Below, in pieces: positions 1 to 10,317 of a stretch of DNA of 64,000 bases (position 1 is the first letter of the stretch; each line of letters opens with the position of its first letter). Under the pieces are notes generated by a model that was given only the letters and a program-made list of their open reading frames with translations, did not search any database and had not been told where the DNA came from. This stretch comes from Trichococcus palustris (GTDB taxonomy: Bacteria; Bacillota; Bacilli; Lactobacillales; Aerococcaceae): positions 116,268 to 180,267 of the forward strand of contig NZ_FOTD01000005.1 in NCBI RefSeq assembly GCF_900114465.1, in the 5' to 3' direction. A program made the translations under genes and the position numbers.

Positions 1-1
1 A

Positions 2-454
2 TTGCAGGGCTACGATATTCGATATGATGTGGTGGACGCTACGTTGCAATCAACCGAAAAAGACGTGAATACAATGATCGCAAATGCGAAAGTGCTCCAG
101 TTGCACAGCAACGATCCTTCGTTCAAACAAGTGGTGGAATCATTGGCGCGTGTCGTAAACATTGCCGGTGATGCAGAGGAAACGATCGCTGTACAAGCCG
201 ATCTTTTGGAGACGGCAAGTGAAAAGAATTTGTATGTTCAAATCAATCATTTGAATATCGCTTTGTTACATGGCGATCCCGAAGCGGATTATGCCGCTTT
301 GGAAGCCATCACACCGTATATCGATGCTTATTTCGATGAAAATATGGTAATGGTCGAGGATATCGCAATCCGCAGCAACAGATTGAACACTTTGGGCAAT
401 CTGAAGTTGAGCATCATGCAATTTGCGGATGTCAGAAAATTGATTATTAAATAA
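2..454 (+). CDS. C-terminal part of an unidentified, probably helical protein
   Basis: An open frame enters from the left edge of the window and ends at a TAA at 452-454, so the true start lies outside. The visible 150 residues are mostly predicted amphipathic helix, acidic and without membrane segments, Cys clusters or a motif I recognise. The helical, TPR-like look would fit the C-terminal half of a cytoplasmic regulator or a scaffold protein, but this is only an impression. A terminator follows within 20 bases, so it is the last gene of its unit. No function is assigned. Confidence 0.6.
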   Translation: MQGYDIRYDVVDATLQSTEKDVNTMIANAKVLQLHSNDPSFKQVVESLARVVNIAGDAEETIAVQADLLETASEKNLYVQINHLNIALLHGDPEADYAALEAITPYIDAYFDENMVMVEDIAIRSNRLNTLGNLKLSIMQFADVRKLIIK

Positions 455-463
455 TAAAGTGAT

Positions 464-505
464 GGGGGCAGGGCTAACATTGTTTATTCCTGCCTCCCTT
501 ATTTT
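464..505 (+). terminator. Rho-independent terminator after the first gene
   Basis: A G-rich arm at 464-472 pairs with the C-rich arm at 489-498 (GGCAGG with CCTGCC as the core, plus one G-T pair). The tail that follows is TTATTTT. Confidence 0.7.
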
Positions 506-1280
506 GGCTATTAGGGCAAGGATACCGTTGTGAAGCAAAGGGAACTCAGCTATTCCCTTCCTGTTTCGATAAGAATATGGTAAATTAAGTGCAGGGATAA
601 AAGAGTCGCTCGGTTGTACAATGGAATCGCAGAGGATATTTTCTTTCCTGTAGCTGATTGCAGATTTCCATCTGAGCCATCGCTCGGAAATGATAAGATG
701 ATGTCAATCATCGTTCTTTTCCTGAAAAATTTGATTGGCACTGTGCTGTTCATATTTACCATTCAATAATGGAATGGTTGGTCAAGGGCTGAAAGGTCAA
801 CAAACCTACCGGACGGATAGGTGATTCTTGAAGCAATAAATCCTAAAGACTGTAAAAAATGCCGAAAGTATTGTGGAGAAGCTGATTCATGGCTCAAAAA
901 AATTAAAAAACAAATTATTGCAGGATTTAAAAATAGTGCAGGTCCGTTCCAAGACCCATGTTTTGTAATCCTCCATGCAGACAGTCCGATTCATGCAAAG
1001 GAATGAGAGCTGGAATTCTTTGCTTGTTTCCGCATGCACGAATACGGATGTATGGTTCCCTCTATGGAGCCCATACAAGCATCGATGGATTAGGTATCTT
1101 TGTTTTAGATCAAGAGCCACAGCTAATGAACGTAATATTCGAAACAGTGCGTTTTTTCTCCGAGGAGTAAAACGGCTGGAATTAAGGATATACAATTGAC
1201 TTAACGTTCGGTCGAAGAAAATAGATTTAATTTTGTTTAATATAAGAAAGTATTAAACATTTTTCCAAGGGGGAAAAAAG
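506..1280. other. 775-base gap before obg with no supported gene
   Basis: Short frames exist on both strands, but none has a ribosome binding site next to a good start, a recognisable motif or conserved character. A possible obg promoter has TTGACT at 1196-1201, but no good -10 box at standard spacing. I see no riboswitch, T-box or tRNA here. The stretch may hold decayed coding sequence or a long leader. Confidence 0.4.
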
Positions 1281-2585
1281 ATGTCAATGTTTTTAGATCA
1301 TGCGACCGTACATGTAAAAGCGGGTAAAGGTGGCGACGGGATGGTTGCATTCCGCCGCGAAAAATATGTTCCGGATGGCGGACCAGCAGGTGGCGACGGC
1401 GGCCGAGGCGGCAGCATCATTTTTGAAGTGGATCCAGGCTTGCGCACGTTGCTTGATTTCCGTTACAATCGCAGTTTCAGAGCGAAGCCCGGCGAAAACG
1501 GGATGAGCAAAAGTATGTTTGGGCGCGGCGCAAAGGATTCAGTGATCAAGGTTCCACCGGGTACCATTGTCCGCAACGCTGAAACAAAAGAATTGATTGC
1601 GGATTTGACCGAAGTGGGACAAAGAGCAATTATTGCAAAAGGCGGACGCGGCGGCAGAGGGAACAATCGCTTTGCTACGGCTTCAAATCCTGCTCCTGAA
1701 ATCGCCGAAAACGGCGAACCGGGCGAAGAATTCGAGCTTGAGCTTGAATTGAAAGTCATTGCGGATGTTGGTTTGGTTGGCTTCCCTTCCGTTGGGAAAT
1801 CAACGCTTTTATCGGTTGTATCAAAAGCGAAACCTAAAATTGCTGCCTATCACTTCACCACGCTTGTCCCGAATTTGGGGATGGTAGAAACAAGAAGCGG
1901 CGAGCAGTTTGTAATGGCCGACTTGCCAGGGCTTATCGAAGGCGCATCGCAAGGGATAGGCCTGGGGATTCAGTTCTTGCGCCATATCGAGCGCACAAGG
2001 GTCATCCTGCATGTCATCGATATGGGCGGCACCGAAGGCAGAGAGCCTTTCGATGACTACGAAAAAATCAACAAGGAATTGGAAAGCTACCAATTGCGTC
2101 TATTGGAACGCCCAACCATCATTGTTGCCAATAAAATGGATATCCCTGAAGCGGAAGAAAATTTAAAAGAATTTGAAGAAAAATTAATTGCAAAATTCGG
2201 CGCCGAAAATGCACCAAAAATATTCCCGATTTCAGCCTGGTCGACTACCGGTGTTGCCGAATTATTGGATTATACTGCAGAGATATTGCAGTATACGCCG
2301 GAATTCCCCTTATTCGATGAAGAGATCGAAACTTCTGTCCTTTACAAATTTGAAGATGGCAAAGACGAAATCAAGATTACGCGCGACCCAGATTCAACCT
2401 GGGTATTGAACAGCGAAAAATTGGAGAAATTATTCAATATGACCAATTTCGAGCACGACGAAAGCATTATGCGATTCGCCCGTCAAATGCGTGCAATGGG
2501 CATCGATGAGAAATTAAGAGCCCGTGGAGCGAAAGATGGCGATATGGTTCGCATCATGGACTTTGAGTTTGAGTTCGTCGATTAA
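1281..2585 (+). CDS. obg: GTPase Obg (CgtA), ribosome-associated
   Basis: Obg is an essential GTPase that binds the 50S subunit and links ribosome assembly to stress and DNA replication. The 434 residues show the three-part family layout. The glycine-rich Obg fold covers about 1-160, with GGRGG-type segments. The G domain has the P-loop GFPSVGKST at 167-175, DLPGLIEG from 214 and NKMD at 284-287. A C-terminal OCT domain starts near 360. The ATG is preceded by AAGGGGG eight bases upstream. Length is normal. The downstream acyltransferase starts 25 bases after the stop, so the two may be cotranscribed. The usual rplU-rpmA neighbours are not upstream. Confidence 0.98.
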   Translation: MSMFLDHATVHVKAGKGGDGMVAFRREKYVPDGGPAGGDGGRGGSIIFEVDPGLRTLLDFRYNRSFRAKPGENGMSKSMFGRGAKDSVIKVPPGTIVRNAETKELIADLTEVGQRAIIAKGGRGGRGNNRFATASNPAPEIAENGEPGEEFELELELKVIADVGLVGFPSVGKSTLLSVVSKAKPKIAAYHFTTLVPNLGMVETRSGEQFVMADLPGLIEGASQGIGLGIQFLRHIERTRVILHVIDMGGTEGREPFDDYEKINKELESYQLRLLERPTIIVANKMDIPEAEENLKEFEEKLIAKFGAENAPKIFPISAWSTTGVAELLDYTAEILQYTPEFPLFDEEIETSVLYKFEDGKDEIKITRDPDSTWVLNSEKLEKLFNMTNFEHDESIMRFARQMRAMGIDEKLRARGAKDGDMVRIMDFEFEFVD

Positions 2586-2609
2586 GAAGGAAACAGGAAG
2601 GGGAAAATT

Positions 2610-4469
2610 GTGAACAGGCAGAATCGATTCATTGCTTTAGACGGATTACGGTCGATTGCGATTTTAGCCATCATTTTTTACCATTTGATTCCTTACCAAA
2701 TTCCGGGCGGTTATTTGGGCGTCAACATATATTTTGTCTTAACTGGCTATTTCATAACGGATTATGTCATGAAAGAATACCAGGTTAAGCAAAAGCTTGC
2801 TTATAAAAGTTATATTACCAGACGTTTTAATCGGTTGGTTCTTCCGTTGTTGTGGATGATGGTAACCGTCACAGCTTACATCACCCTATTCCAAAGGGAT
2901 TTATTATTGAATATCCGTTCATGGATCGTGTCCTCTTTGGGCATGTATAACAACTGGTGGCAAATCGCCAACGGAAGTTCCTATTTTGATCAATTCTATG
3001 GTCAATCGCCTTTTACTCATCTTTGGTTTTTATCTGTGTTGAGCCAATTCTATATTATTTGGCCATTGGTCGCACTGCTTGTTCTTGCGAAATTTAAGAA
3101 AAAAGATGCTCTTCTGTTAACAACGGTGGGGCTTTCTTTCCTTTCCATCGCTTCGATGGCTCTGCGCTATGCACCCGGCCAAGATTTTTCCCGCATCTAC
3201 TATGGAACGGATACGCGGTTCTTTGCTTTCATGATCGGTGCGGCTCTATCCATCCTGTGGCCACTGCATTCTTTGAGCCCAGGGATTTCGAAGAAGGCAA
3301 AGCGCAGATTGAATAGCATAGGGGCGGTCGCCTATCTGATTGTCGGCATCATGATGAGAGTCATGTTGGACAATCAGGCGTTCACCTATCTGGGCGGGAT
3401 GTATCTGAATGCGCTCGTCATTGCCATCGTCATTGCGGTGACCGCTCATCCGGCTACGTTTTTCTCTAAAGCGATGCGGTTTAAGCCAATCCAGTGGATC
3501 AGCAGAAGAAGCTATTTTCTTTATCTATGGTACTATCCAGTCATTGTTCTTTATCAAGCAAAAGTGCTGGATACAAGCAATGACCCCAATCGGCATATAC
3601 TGATCCAACTCGTGCTCATTCTCATCGCCTCGGAAACCAGCTATCAATTTTTTGAAAGGGAAGCGTGGCTTCTCCCTTTTGTCCAGTCATGGGGAATGAA
3701 ATCCAATATCCGGATAATGAAAGATATTTGGAAACGGGGAGAAAAGAAGCATCCTTGGAGTAAAACCGCAACACTGCTGTGCGGCGCGATTGTACTTGTT
3801 GCGGCGGTCGGTTTTGTTCAAGCGAAAACAGGTGAGGATCCTTCCGTAAAAGAACTGCAGGAACAGATCACGAAAAATCAAAAGACGATTGAAGCAGTCA
3901 ATGATTACGACCAGTCAAGAAGCAGGGCGATCAATAATATCGAAGGCCTGAACCGAGACGTGATTCTGTTTTCTCATGATTTGAAGGTCACCTTCATTGG
4001 GGATTCCATCCTCTTAGCTGCAGCGGATAAACTGACACCGATTTTTGGTCAAGCAGTCATTGATGGTGCCGTATCCCGGCAATTATATCAGACTAATACG
4101 GTGCTCAAATCGCTGAAAGCCGAAGAAAAGCTGTATGATACAGTAGTCGTCTTTTTGGGGACAAATGGCACCTTCACGAAAGAGCAGATGGATGAGTTCC
4201 TGAATGCAATCGGTACGGACAGGACGGTTTTCCTCGTTACCACAAGCGTGCCGAGAAGCTGGCAAAATAGTGCCAATAGCCAAATGTTGCTTGCGGAACA
4301 GAATTACGCGAATGTCCACATTTTGGATTGGAATACGTACAGTAAGGGGCATGATGATTGGATGAGGGCTGATTTGGTCCATCCGAACGAAGAAGGCGCA
4401 AGACAGCTAGCTTTATATGTGGCTGAAGGGATTTATGCGGTTTTAAATGATGATAATGGGAGCAATTGA
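2610..4469 (+). CDS. Membrane acyltransferase with C-terminal SGNH esterase domain, OatA-like
   Basis: Two-domain protein of 619 residues. The N-terminal 370 or so residues form an acyltransferase-3 membrane domain with many hydrophobic segments; it opens with the family signature RFIALDGLRSIAI and a histidine in the first helix. After a basic linker and one more membrane segment near 390 comes an extracytoplasmic SGNH domain with GDS (Ser466), GTN and the D588/H591 pair in DLVHPN. This layout matches OatA-type peptidoglycan O-acetyltransferases, which acetylate MurNAc and give lysozyme resistance. Another cell-wall polymer as substrate cannot be excluded. The GTG start has AGGAAGGGG just upstream. 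The stop lies two bases before the rnz start, suggesting translational coupling. Confidence 0.85.
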   Translation: MNRQNRFIALDGLRSIAILAIIFYHLIPYQIPGGYLGVNIYFVLTGYFITDYVMKEYQVKQKLAYKSYITRRFNRLVLPLLWMMVTVTAYITLFQRDLLLNIRSWIVSSLGMYNNWWQIANGSSYFDQFYGQSPFTHLWFLSVLSQFYIIWPLVALLVLAKFKKKDALLLTTVGLSFLSIASMALRYAPGQDFSRIYYGTDTRFFAFMIGAALSILWPLHSLSPGISKKAKRRLNSIGAVAYLIVGIMMRVMLDNQAFTYLGGMYLNALVIAIVIAVTAHPATFFSKAMRFKPIQWISRRSYFLYLWYYPVIVLYQAKVLDTSNDPNRHILIQLVLILIASETSYQFFEREAWLLPFVQSWGMKSNIRIMKDIWKRGEKKHPWSKTATLLCGAIVLVAAVGFVQAKTGEDPSVKELQEQITKNQKTIEAVNDYDQSRSRAINNIEGLNRDVILFSHDLKVTFIGDSILLAAADKLTPIFGQAVIDGAVSRQLYQTNTVLKSLKAEEKLYDTVVVFLGTNGTFTKEQMDEFLNAIGTDRTVFLVTTSVPRSWQNSANSQMLLAEQNYANVHILDWNTYSKGHDDWMRADLVHPNEEGARQLALYVAEGIYAVLNDDNGSN

Positions 4470-4471
4470 CT

Positions 4472-5404
4472 ATGAAAATACAATTTTTAGGAACAGGAGC
4501 CGGCGTCCCCTCCACCAGCAGGAATTTATCCAGCATTGCATTGAAACTTTTAGATGAGCGGAATGCGATCTGGCTCTTTGATTGCGGAGAAGGGACACAA
4601 CAACGTGTTTTAAAGACGGCTATCCGGCCTCGGAAAATAGAAAAGATATTTATTACACACTTGCATGGGGATCATATTTTTGGCTTGCCGGGACTACTGA
4701 GCAGCAGAGCATTCCAAGGGGGCAATACGCCTTTGAATATCTATGGGCCCAAAGGTGTGAAAGAATTTGTTCTTACTAGTTTGCGCATCTCTCAATCCCA
4801 TTTGCGGTACCCTATTTTCTTTCACGAAATAGAAGAAGAGGGTGTCATTTTCGAAGATGAACAATTTAGGGTCAGTTGCATGAAGTTGAACCACGGTATC
4901 GTATCATATGGATACAGAGTGGAAGAGGCTGACTATCCAGGCGAGCTGCAGGCTGAACGGCTGAAGGAACAGAATGTCCCGGCTGGACCGCTATATGGAA
5001 AATTGAAAAATGGGGAAACGGTGACGCTACCGGATGGCCGCATCATAAACGGGCAGGACTTCATCGGCAGACCGACAAAAGGCAGAATCGTCACCATTCT
5101 TGGGGATACAAGAAGGACAAAGAATACTGTTGTTCTGGCAAAGGATGCGAATGTCCTTATCCATGAGAGCACTTTCGGGAAAGAGGACCAAGCCATCGCG
5201 GCTGACTATTTCCATTCAACCTGCATCGATGCGGCAAACGTCGCAAAAGAAGCCGGCGTCAAGCAACTCTATTTAACGCACATCAGCGCCCGTTATTTGA
5301 GCGGAAATGCTACACAGCTTCAAAAAGATGCGCGCAGAATATTCGAGAACAGCAAATTGGTGAATGACTACGATGAGTTCGATGTTCCATTGGAAAAACT
5401 GTAA
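4472..5404 (+). CDS. rnz: Ribonuclease Z, tRNA 3' processing endonuclease
   Basis: RNase Z cuts tRNA precursors at the 3' side of the discriminator base. The 310-residue protein starts MKIQFLGTGAGVPS, as in the family, and carries the metallo-beta-lactamase motif HLHGDH at 63-68 that binds two zinc ions. It also has GDTR and the late HESTF and THIS segments that complete the metal site. I chose the ATG at 4472 because an upstream TTG would lie inside the preceding stop region, and GGGAG sits about ten bases before this ATG. It follows the acyltransferase almost without a gap and ends at a strong terminator. Confidence 0.97.
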   Translation: MKIQFLGTGAGVPSTSRNLSSIALKLLDERNAIWLFDCGEGTQQRVLKTAIRPRKIEKIFITHLHGDHIFGLPGLLSSRAFQGGNTPLNIYGPKGVKEFVLTSLRISQSHLRYPIFFHEIEEEGVIFEDEQFRVSCMKLNHGIVSYGYRVEEADYPGELQAERLKEQNVPAGPLYGKLKNGETVTLPDGRIINGQDFIGRPTKGRIVTILGDTRRTKNTVVLAKDANVLIHESTFGKEDQAIAADYFHSTCIDAANVAKEAGVKQLYLTHISARYLSGNATQLQKDARRIFENSKLVNDYDEFDVPLEKL

Positions 5405-5458
5405 CGGGGAGCCGCTTTTATGGGAAATGCAAATTTTCCATAAAAGGCCCCCGTTTTT
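5404..5458 (+). terminator. Terminator after rnz
   Basis: Long hairpin: the arm starting ACGGGG pairs with the CCCCCGT arm, extended by CTTTTATGG against CCATAAAAG, followed by TTTTT at 5454-5458. Confidence 0.9.
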
Positions 5459-5578
5459 CTTATCTTGCTGAAAGCAATAGCCCGATTAGTTTCTCAAACG
5501 GGGAGTTCTCAGTTGACTCTTTAATCGATTTACAGGGATAATAGGCTTGTAGATAAAAAGATAGGTGAGGCGATAAAA

Positions 5579-5983
5579 ATGAAAAACCAATGGAGACTTG
5601 TTGCCAGTATCATCTTAATTTTAATCATTACTTTATTTGCGGTTTTTAATGTCGATACCGTACCCGTTAACTTTGGCTTTACCTCGGTCAAGGGGCCCTT
5701 GATCATTGTCATTCTGCTTTCCTTATTGATGGGGTCGCTCATAACCTTATTGGTTGCCACGGGCAGCGCTTCAAAGAAGAATAAGGAATTCAAACAAATG
5801 CGCGCAGAAATCGAATCAAAAGGAAGCGACATTCAACGTGCAGTCGACGAAGTGAAAGCAAATCATCAAAAACAAGTTGAAGAACTGCAAAATCAGCTGC
5901 TCGAAAAAGACGGCAAAATCAAATCACTGGAAGAGGAATTGATCAAAAGATATACCGCTGGCACACCCGTTCAACCGGGATAA
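5579..5983 (+). CDS. LapA-domain (DUF1049) membrane protein with coiled coil
   Basis: Small membrane protein of 134 residues. Two hydrophobic segments (about 6-26 and 40-62) flank a short stretch with NVDTVPVNF, the pattern of the LapA/DUF1049 domain. The remaining C-terminal half is charged and heptad-like (residues 70-125), predicting a cytoplasmic coiled coil. In Gram-negatives LapA helps lipopolysaccharide assembly; in Gram-positives its role is unknown. AGGTGAGG lies ten bases before the ATG. It is a single-gene unit between two terminators, so the context gives no functional hint. Confidence 0.8.
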   Translation: MKNQWRLVASIILILIITLFAVFNVDTVPVNFGFTSVKGPLIIVILLSLLMGSLITLLVATGSASKKNKEFKQMRAEIESKGSDIQRAVDEVKANHQKQVEELQNQLLEKDGKIKSLEEELIKRYTAGTPVQPG

Positions 5984-6008
5984 CAACAGAGTCTGCTGCA
6001 ACGGGAAG

Positions 6009-6052
6009 ATGGGGAACAAATCATGGAGTGAGATTTGTTTTCCACCTTTTTT
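6009..6052 (+). terminator. Terminator after the LapA-domain gene
   Basis: GGGGAACAAATC at 6011-6022 pairs with GATTTGTTTTCC at 6032-6043 (two G-T pairs). A T run follows at 6047-6052. Confidence 0.8.
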
Positions 6053-6176
6053 CTTTGCGCGTATACAGACCATATTCTGATTTAGAAAAATAGCGGATTA
6101 TGGTATCATAAATAGGTTGATGCTTAATGGCGTGAGCGATTAAGCATATGAATTGATGGAGTAAGGGGTAGTCGAT

Positions 6177-8507
6177 GTGTTAACGGCAAAATTAAATTGG
6201 AAATTAAGGGAAATGCAGATGAGCCCAGAGGAATGCGCAAAAATCAGCAAATCATTGGGGCTCTCTGAAACATTCGTGAAGCTCTGCTTTCAACGGGGGC
6301 TGACTTCAGAAAAGGAAATCAAGCTGTTTATCGACGGTTCTGAAATGGCATTCCATGATCCTTTTTTGTTATATGATATGGAAAAGGCGGTCGAAAGACT
6401 TTCCCAAGCCATTGAAATGGGAGAGGAAATCGTCGTCTATGGAGACTACGATGCGGATGGCATCACAAGTACGAGCATCCTGGTCGAAACAATCGAGGTG
6501 CTGGGCGGCAATGTAGGCTATTATTTGCCGAATCGTTTTACGGACGGATATGGCCCGAATGCAGCGGCATTCATGAAATTGATCGAAAACGGTGCCCAAC
6601 TGATCTTGACGTGCGACAATGGCGTCACCGGGCACGAACCGATTGAGATGGCAAAGAAAATGGGCGTGGATGTCATTATTACCGATCACCACGAATTGCC
6701 GGAAACATTACCGGACGCGTATGCAGTCATCCATCCGCGCCATCCGCTAGGGGAATATCCTTTCGCCGAGCTATCGGGGGCAGGCGTGGCGTTGAAGGTG
6801 GCGGCTGCGCTATTGGGGGAATTGCCTTACGAATCGCTTGACTTGGCGGCCATCGGGACCGTAGCTGATTTGGTGAGCTTGACGGGGGAGAACCGTTGGT
6901 TAGTGAAGCAAGGCTTAACCGTCATGAAACAATCCCAACGCTTGGGCTTGGCCGCACTGATGGAAGCGGCAGGCGTCACTGTCGACGCGATCGATGAAGA
7001 GACGATCGGATTCACGATCGGACCACGCCTGAATGCGATCGGCAGACTGGATGATGCCAGTCCGGGCGTTGAACTGATGCTGAGCTTTGATGAAAGCAGG
7101 ATAGGCGAATTGGTTGACCATATCCAAGACAAGAATGTTGAGAGACAAGGGATCGTTAGCGACATATTCCAAAAAGCGCTTGCGGAATTGGACAAGTTTG
7201 AAAACGTTCCGGATGTCATTGTCTTGGGCAACGAGGAGTGGCACGAAGGCGTATTGGGGATCGTGGCCAGCAAAATAGTCGAAGAAACCGGTCGTCCCAC
7301 CATCCTCTTCAATATCAACAAGCAGACCGGCGTAGCGAAAGGCTCAGCCCGCAGTATCGAAGCGTTGCACATCTATGAAGCGTTGGCGGCTTGCAAAGAG
7401 CTCTTATCAAAATTCGGCGGCCATAAGATGGCAGCCGGGATGAGCTGCCCGGCAACCTCGTTGGCTGATCTAGCAAAGAAGATCAACGAATATGCGGCAC
7501 CCTTCCATGAAGATATATTGCAGGGCGAAACCATCTATGTGGATGATATTCTGACGCTGAGCACGGTAACGATGCCTTTTTTGAAGGAACTGGAGCTATT
7601 CAAGCCTTATGGGACGGACAATCCCAAGCCGATTTTCGGCTTCGAAGATATTCCGTTGACGGACGTCAGACAAATAGGCGCAGACAACAAACATCTGAAG
7701 TTTAAGCTTCAAGAAAACGAACTGTATTTGGACGTCATCGGATTCAATAAGGGGAATATCGGCAACCATCTGAACGAATTGGACAAGGTATCCTTGATTG
7801 GGGAACTTTCAATCAACAAATGGAAGGACATGGTTAAACCGCAACTTCAACTGAAGGACATCAAAAATAACCAGATCCAATTCTTTGATAAACGCAGCTC
7901 GACGATCCAAGAACAAATGCTGCAGATTGAGAATGCTGTTTATCTGTTTTCCAGTTCTTCCATGATGAAGCATTTCCACGAACGGATTCCCGCAAGTTCG
8001 GAAGCCGTCCTGCTTTCCGACATCACGGTGCATGCTTTGCGCGAGAAGGAATACACAAACCTGGTCATTTTCGAATGTCCGAGCGCCAATGAATTGGTGG
8101 CGCAATTGTTGAAGGGAAACAGCTTCGCCAACGTCTATGTGGCGAGCTATGCAACGGACAGCGTCTACAGCGAAGGAATTCCGTCCAAAACGCAATTCGC
8201 TTCATTCTACCAATATATCCGGACGCACCGCGACATCAATGTTAGAAACAGATTAGATGAATTGGCCAATTATTTAAAAATCAAGAAGAATATTATCATT
8301 TTTATGATTCAAGTGTTTTTGGATGCTGAATTTGTTACAATAGAGGACGGTTTTGTTAAGGAAGTGAAGGATCCGGCAAGAAGAGAGTTGGAGAAAACGA
8401 AAGCTTACCAGAATCGCATACTGAAAATGGATGCAGAAAAATTATTTTTATTCAGTCCTTTCTCGGAATTGACAAATTGGATGAATACGCAAATTAAAGC
8501 AGGATGA
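6177..8507 (+). CDS. recJ: Single-stranded-DNA exonuclease RecJ
   Basis: RecJ degrades single-stranded DNA 5' to 3' in recombinational and mismatch repair. The 776 residues hold the DHH phosphoesterase core, with YGDYDADG at 88-95 and TDHHELP from 169. A DHHA1 domain carries GGHKMAAG at 414-421, and an OB region and the long Firmicute C-terminal extension follow. The GTG at 6177 is the start: AAGGGG is seven bases upstream and the overlapping ATG at 6175 is closed at once. The stop codon lies just before apt, an arrangement common in Firmicutes, so the two form an operon. Confidence 0.97.
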   Translation: MLTAKLNWKLREMQMSPEECAKISKSLGLSETFVKLCFQRGLTSEKEIKLFIDGSEMAFHDPFLLYDMEKAVERLSQAIEMGEEIVVYGDYDADGITSTSILVETIEVLGGNVGYYLPNRFTDGYGPNAAAFMKLIENGAQLILTCDNGVTGHEPIEMAKKMGVDVIITDHHELPETLPDAYAVIHPRHPLGEYPFAELSGAGVALKVAAALLGELPYESLDLAAIGTVADLVSLTGENRWLVKQGLTVMKQSQRLGLAALMEAAGVTVDAIDEETIGFTIGPRLNAIGRLDDASPGVELMLSFDESRIGELVDHIQDKNVERQGIVSDIFQKALAELDKFENVPDVIVLGNEEWHEGVLGIVASKIVEETGRPTILFNINKQTGVAKGSARSIEALHIYEALAACKELLSKFGGHKMAAGMSCPATSLADLAKKINEYAAPFHEDILQGETIYVDDILTLSTVTMPFLKELELFKPYGTDNPKPIFGFEDIPLTDVRQIGADNKHLKFKLQENELYLDVIGFNKGNIGNHLNELDKVSLIGELSINKWKDMVKPQLQLKDIKNNQIQFFDKRSSTIQEQMLQIENAVYLFSSSSMMKHFHERIPASSEAVLLSDITVHALREKEYTNLVIFECPSANELVAQLLKGNSFANVYVASYATDSVYSEGIPSKTQFASFYQYIRTHRDINVRNRLDELANYLKIKKNIIIFMIQVFLDAEFVTIEDGFVKEVKDPARRELEKTKAYQNRILKMDAEKLFLFSPFSELTNWMNTQIKAG

Positions 8508-8524
8508 AAATGGAGGAATACAAA

Positions 8525-9037
8525 GTGGACTTGAAAAAATATATTGCAGACGTAAAAGATTTCCCGGAAAAAGGCATCATCTTCCGTGATATCTCGCCTT
8601 TGATGACGGATGGAGAAGCTTATCGTTACGCGATCAATGAAATTGTCGCCTATGCGAAAGATTTGAACGTGGATAAAGTAGTTGGGCCTGAAGCGCGCGG
8701 CTTTATGGTTGGTTGTCCGGTAGCGGTCGGACTGGGCTGCGGTTTTGCGATGGCGCGCAAGAAGGGCAAGCTTCCTCGTGAAACAGTCGAAGTATCCTAT
8801 GGCCTTGAATACGGAGAAGCGACGCTTCAATTGCATAAAGATGCCATCCAACCTGGTGACAAAGTATTGGTCTGCGATGACCTGTTGGCGACCGGCGGAA
8901 CAACTGCCGCAACAATCGAATTGGTCGAAAAATTGGGCGGAGAAGTTGTCGGTTTGGCGTTCCTGATCGAATTGTTGGGCTTGAAAGGGCGCGACTTGAT
9001 CCAAGGCTACGACGTATTCGCTTTGATGGAATACTAA
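8525..9037 (+). CDS. apt: Adenine phosphoribosyltransferase
   Basis: Salvage enzyme making AMP from adenine and PRPP. With the start at GTG 8525 the protein has 170 residues and begins [10 protein letters not shown], the usual family N-terminus. The PRPP loop [13 protein letters not shown] spans 114-126. I prefer this GTG because GGAGGA at 8512-8517 lies seven bases upstream. ATGs at 8504 and 8510 give longer products but have no such site, and the second overlaps the binding site itself. It is cotranscribed with recJ and followed by a strong terminator shared with lexA. Confidence 0.96.
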   Translation: MDLKKYIADVKDFPEKGIIFRDISPLMTDGEAYRYAINEIVAYAKDLNVDKVVGPEARGFMVGCPVAVGLGCGFAMARKKGKLPRETVEVSYGLEYGEATLQLHKDAIQPGDKVLVCDDLLATGGTTAATIELVEKLGGEVVGLAFLIELLGLKGRDLIQGYDVFALMEY

Positions 9038-9107
9038 AAAAGAGCCACAAAAGATGTAATCAAGTAGGCTCTTGGGACCGAGTTGCGAAAGGCTAAAGCT
9101 AAAAAAA

Positions 9108-9140
9108 GAACGTACAGATTTCCTGTACGTTCTTTTTTTA
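9108..9140. terminator. Bidirectional terminator between apt and lexA
   Basis: AGAACGTACAG at 9108-9118 pairs with CTGTACGTTCT at 9123-9133. A runs on the left and T runs on the right serve both converging transcripts. Confidence 0.9.
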
Positions 9141-9761
9141 GCTGATGTGGTTTCTGTATAGTCCGACGACTTTTCCCAGTATATGCACGTTGTCCAAAAT
9201 GATGGGGTCCATGGTCGGGTTTTCCGGTTGCAGACGGAAATAGCCATTTTCCTTGAAGAATCGCTTGCACGTTGCCTCATCATCATCGGTCAGCGCAATG
9301 ACGATATCGCCATTCTCAGCGCTGGCTTGTTGTCTGACGATGACGGAGTCGCCGTCGTAGATGCCCGCGTCGATCATGCTTTCGCCGCGAATCTTCAGCA
9401 TGAATAAGCTGCCTGATACCGTTTTTAAATCTGGCGGCACTGGGAAGTAGTCGGTTGCCTCTTCTACAGCCAAAATCGGTTCACCGGCAGTGACGGTTCC
9501 CAGTAAAGGCATTTTATCCGATAGGATACCCAACTTATCCAACCCGGCTTGCGTCAATTCGATTGCTCTTGGTTTTGTCGGATCGCGTTGGATGAACCCA
9601 TTTTTTTCTAATCGGGATAAATGGCCATGTACAGTGGATGTCGATGACAAATGAACGGCATTCCCTATTTCCCGCACGGTAGGAGGGTATCCTTTACCTT
9701 GTACCTCTTCATAGATGTATTGGAGAACTTCCAATTGACGCGAATCTTTATTTTTAATCAT
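9138..9761 (-). CDS. lexA: SOS repressor LexA
   Basis: LexA represses DNA-damage genes and cleaves itself when RecA filaments form. The 207 residues contain an N-terminal winged helix-turn-helix (PPTVREIG to HGHLSRL, about 26-51) and the S24 peptidase domain. The cleavage site is Ala92-Gly93 in TVTAGEP, with catalytic Ser128 in RGESM and Lys166 in ATCKRF. I start at the ATG at 9761 ([10 protein letters not shown]), which matches Gram-positive LexA and has GGAG upstream; a longer frame to 9827 would add 22 unrelated residues. A single SOS box lies upstream, implying autoregulation. yneA, often next to lexA in Bacillus, is absent here. Confidence 0.97.
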   Translation of the reverse strand: MIKNKDSRQLEVLQYIYEEVQGKGYPPTVREIGNAVHLSSTSTVHGHLSRLEKNGFIQRDPTKPRAIELTQAGLDKLGILSDKMPLLGTVTAGEPILAVEEATDYFPVPPDLKTVSGSLFMLKIRGESMIDAGIYDGDSVIVRQQASAENGDIVIALTDDDEATCKRFFKENGYFRLQPENPTMDPIILDNVHILGKVVGLYRNHIS

Positions 9762-9824
9762 GAGATCATCATCTCCGTAATCTTTATTTATTTCATACAG
9801 TTTATCATTTATTGGAAAATAAAT

Positions 9825-9838
9825 CAAACAAATGTTCG
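9825..9838 (-). promoter_or_regulatory. SOS box (LexA operator) upstream of lexA
   Basis: On the minus strand the site reads CGAACATTTGTTTG, a near-perfect match to the Gram-positive LexA box CGAAC-N4-GTTYG. It lies 63 bases before the lexA start, so it fits autorepression. It is about 160 bases from yneF and may also touch that promoter. Confidence 0.88.
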
Positions 9839-9994
9839 CATCCGACGGTGATTTTTGCTGCAGAGAACAGTGTTTTCAACAAAAAATAAAACGTTTTCTG
9901 TTTTGGCCGAAATATTTGCTGTGTTCCTATTTCTTTTTCCTCTCATTTTTAGTACAATAAACGAATGAATGCTTTTGGAAAGGGGGATGAATAC

Positions 9995-10225
9995 GTGTCA
10001 ACTACAGCATGGGTAATGATTGTGATTTTAGGTATTATTTTAGGAGCGGTTGGCGGATTTTTCCTTGCGAGACGTTATATGGTTAAATATTTCGAAGAGA
10101 ATCCACCGATCAACGAAGATATGTTACGCTCTATGATGATGCAAATGGGACAAAAACCGTCTGAAAAAAAAGTGAAACAAATTTTGGCTTCCATGAAAGC
10201 ACAATCTTCAAAGAAAAAGAAATAG
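9995..10225 (+). CDS. yneF: YneF family (UPF0154) small membrane protein
   Basis: A 76-residue protein starting MSTTAWVMIVI. One N-terminal membrane segment (about 5-24) is followed by FLARRYM and the hallmark ENPPINEDMLRSMMMQMGQKPSEKK, with a lysine-rich tail. The family is widespread in Firmicutes but its function is unknown. GTG 9995 is the start, because AAGGGGG is eight bases upstream and the family begins here; a longer frame from 9965 includes the binding site. A TACAAT -10 box is visible at 9953-9958. It is divergent from lexA, as in related genomes. Confidence 0.93.
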   Translation: MSTTAWVMIVILGIILGAVGGFFLARRYMVKYFEENPPINEDMLRSMMMQMGQKPSEKKVKQILASMKAQSSKKKK

Positions 10226-10244
10226 AACATGAAAAAACGTACAA

Positions 10245-10277
10245 AATGTGGAGCTGCATAGATCCACATTTTTATTT
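10245..10277 (+). terminator. Terminator after yneF
   Basis: AATGTGGA at 10245-10252 pairs with TCCACATT at 10263-10270, followed by a long T-rich tail. Confidence 0.85.
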
Positions 10278-10317
10278 TTTTGCACTAAATTAAAAATGAT
10301 TGCAGGTGAAAATATAA

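Noticed and set aside
550..762. 70-codon minus-strand frame
   Set aside because: No ribosome binding site or motif; likely chance.
887..1195. 102-codon minus-strand frame upstream of obg
   Set aside because: TTG start without a ribosome binding site, low-complexity ending, no motif.
8405..9286. Long minus-strand frame (293 codons) across recJ, apt and lexA
   Set aside because: It overlaps three well-supported genes and crosses a terminator; antisense shadow.
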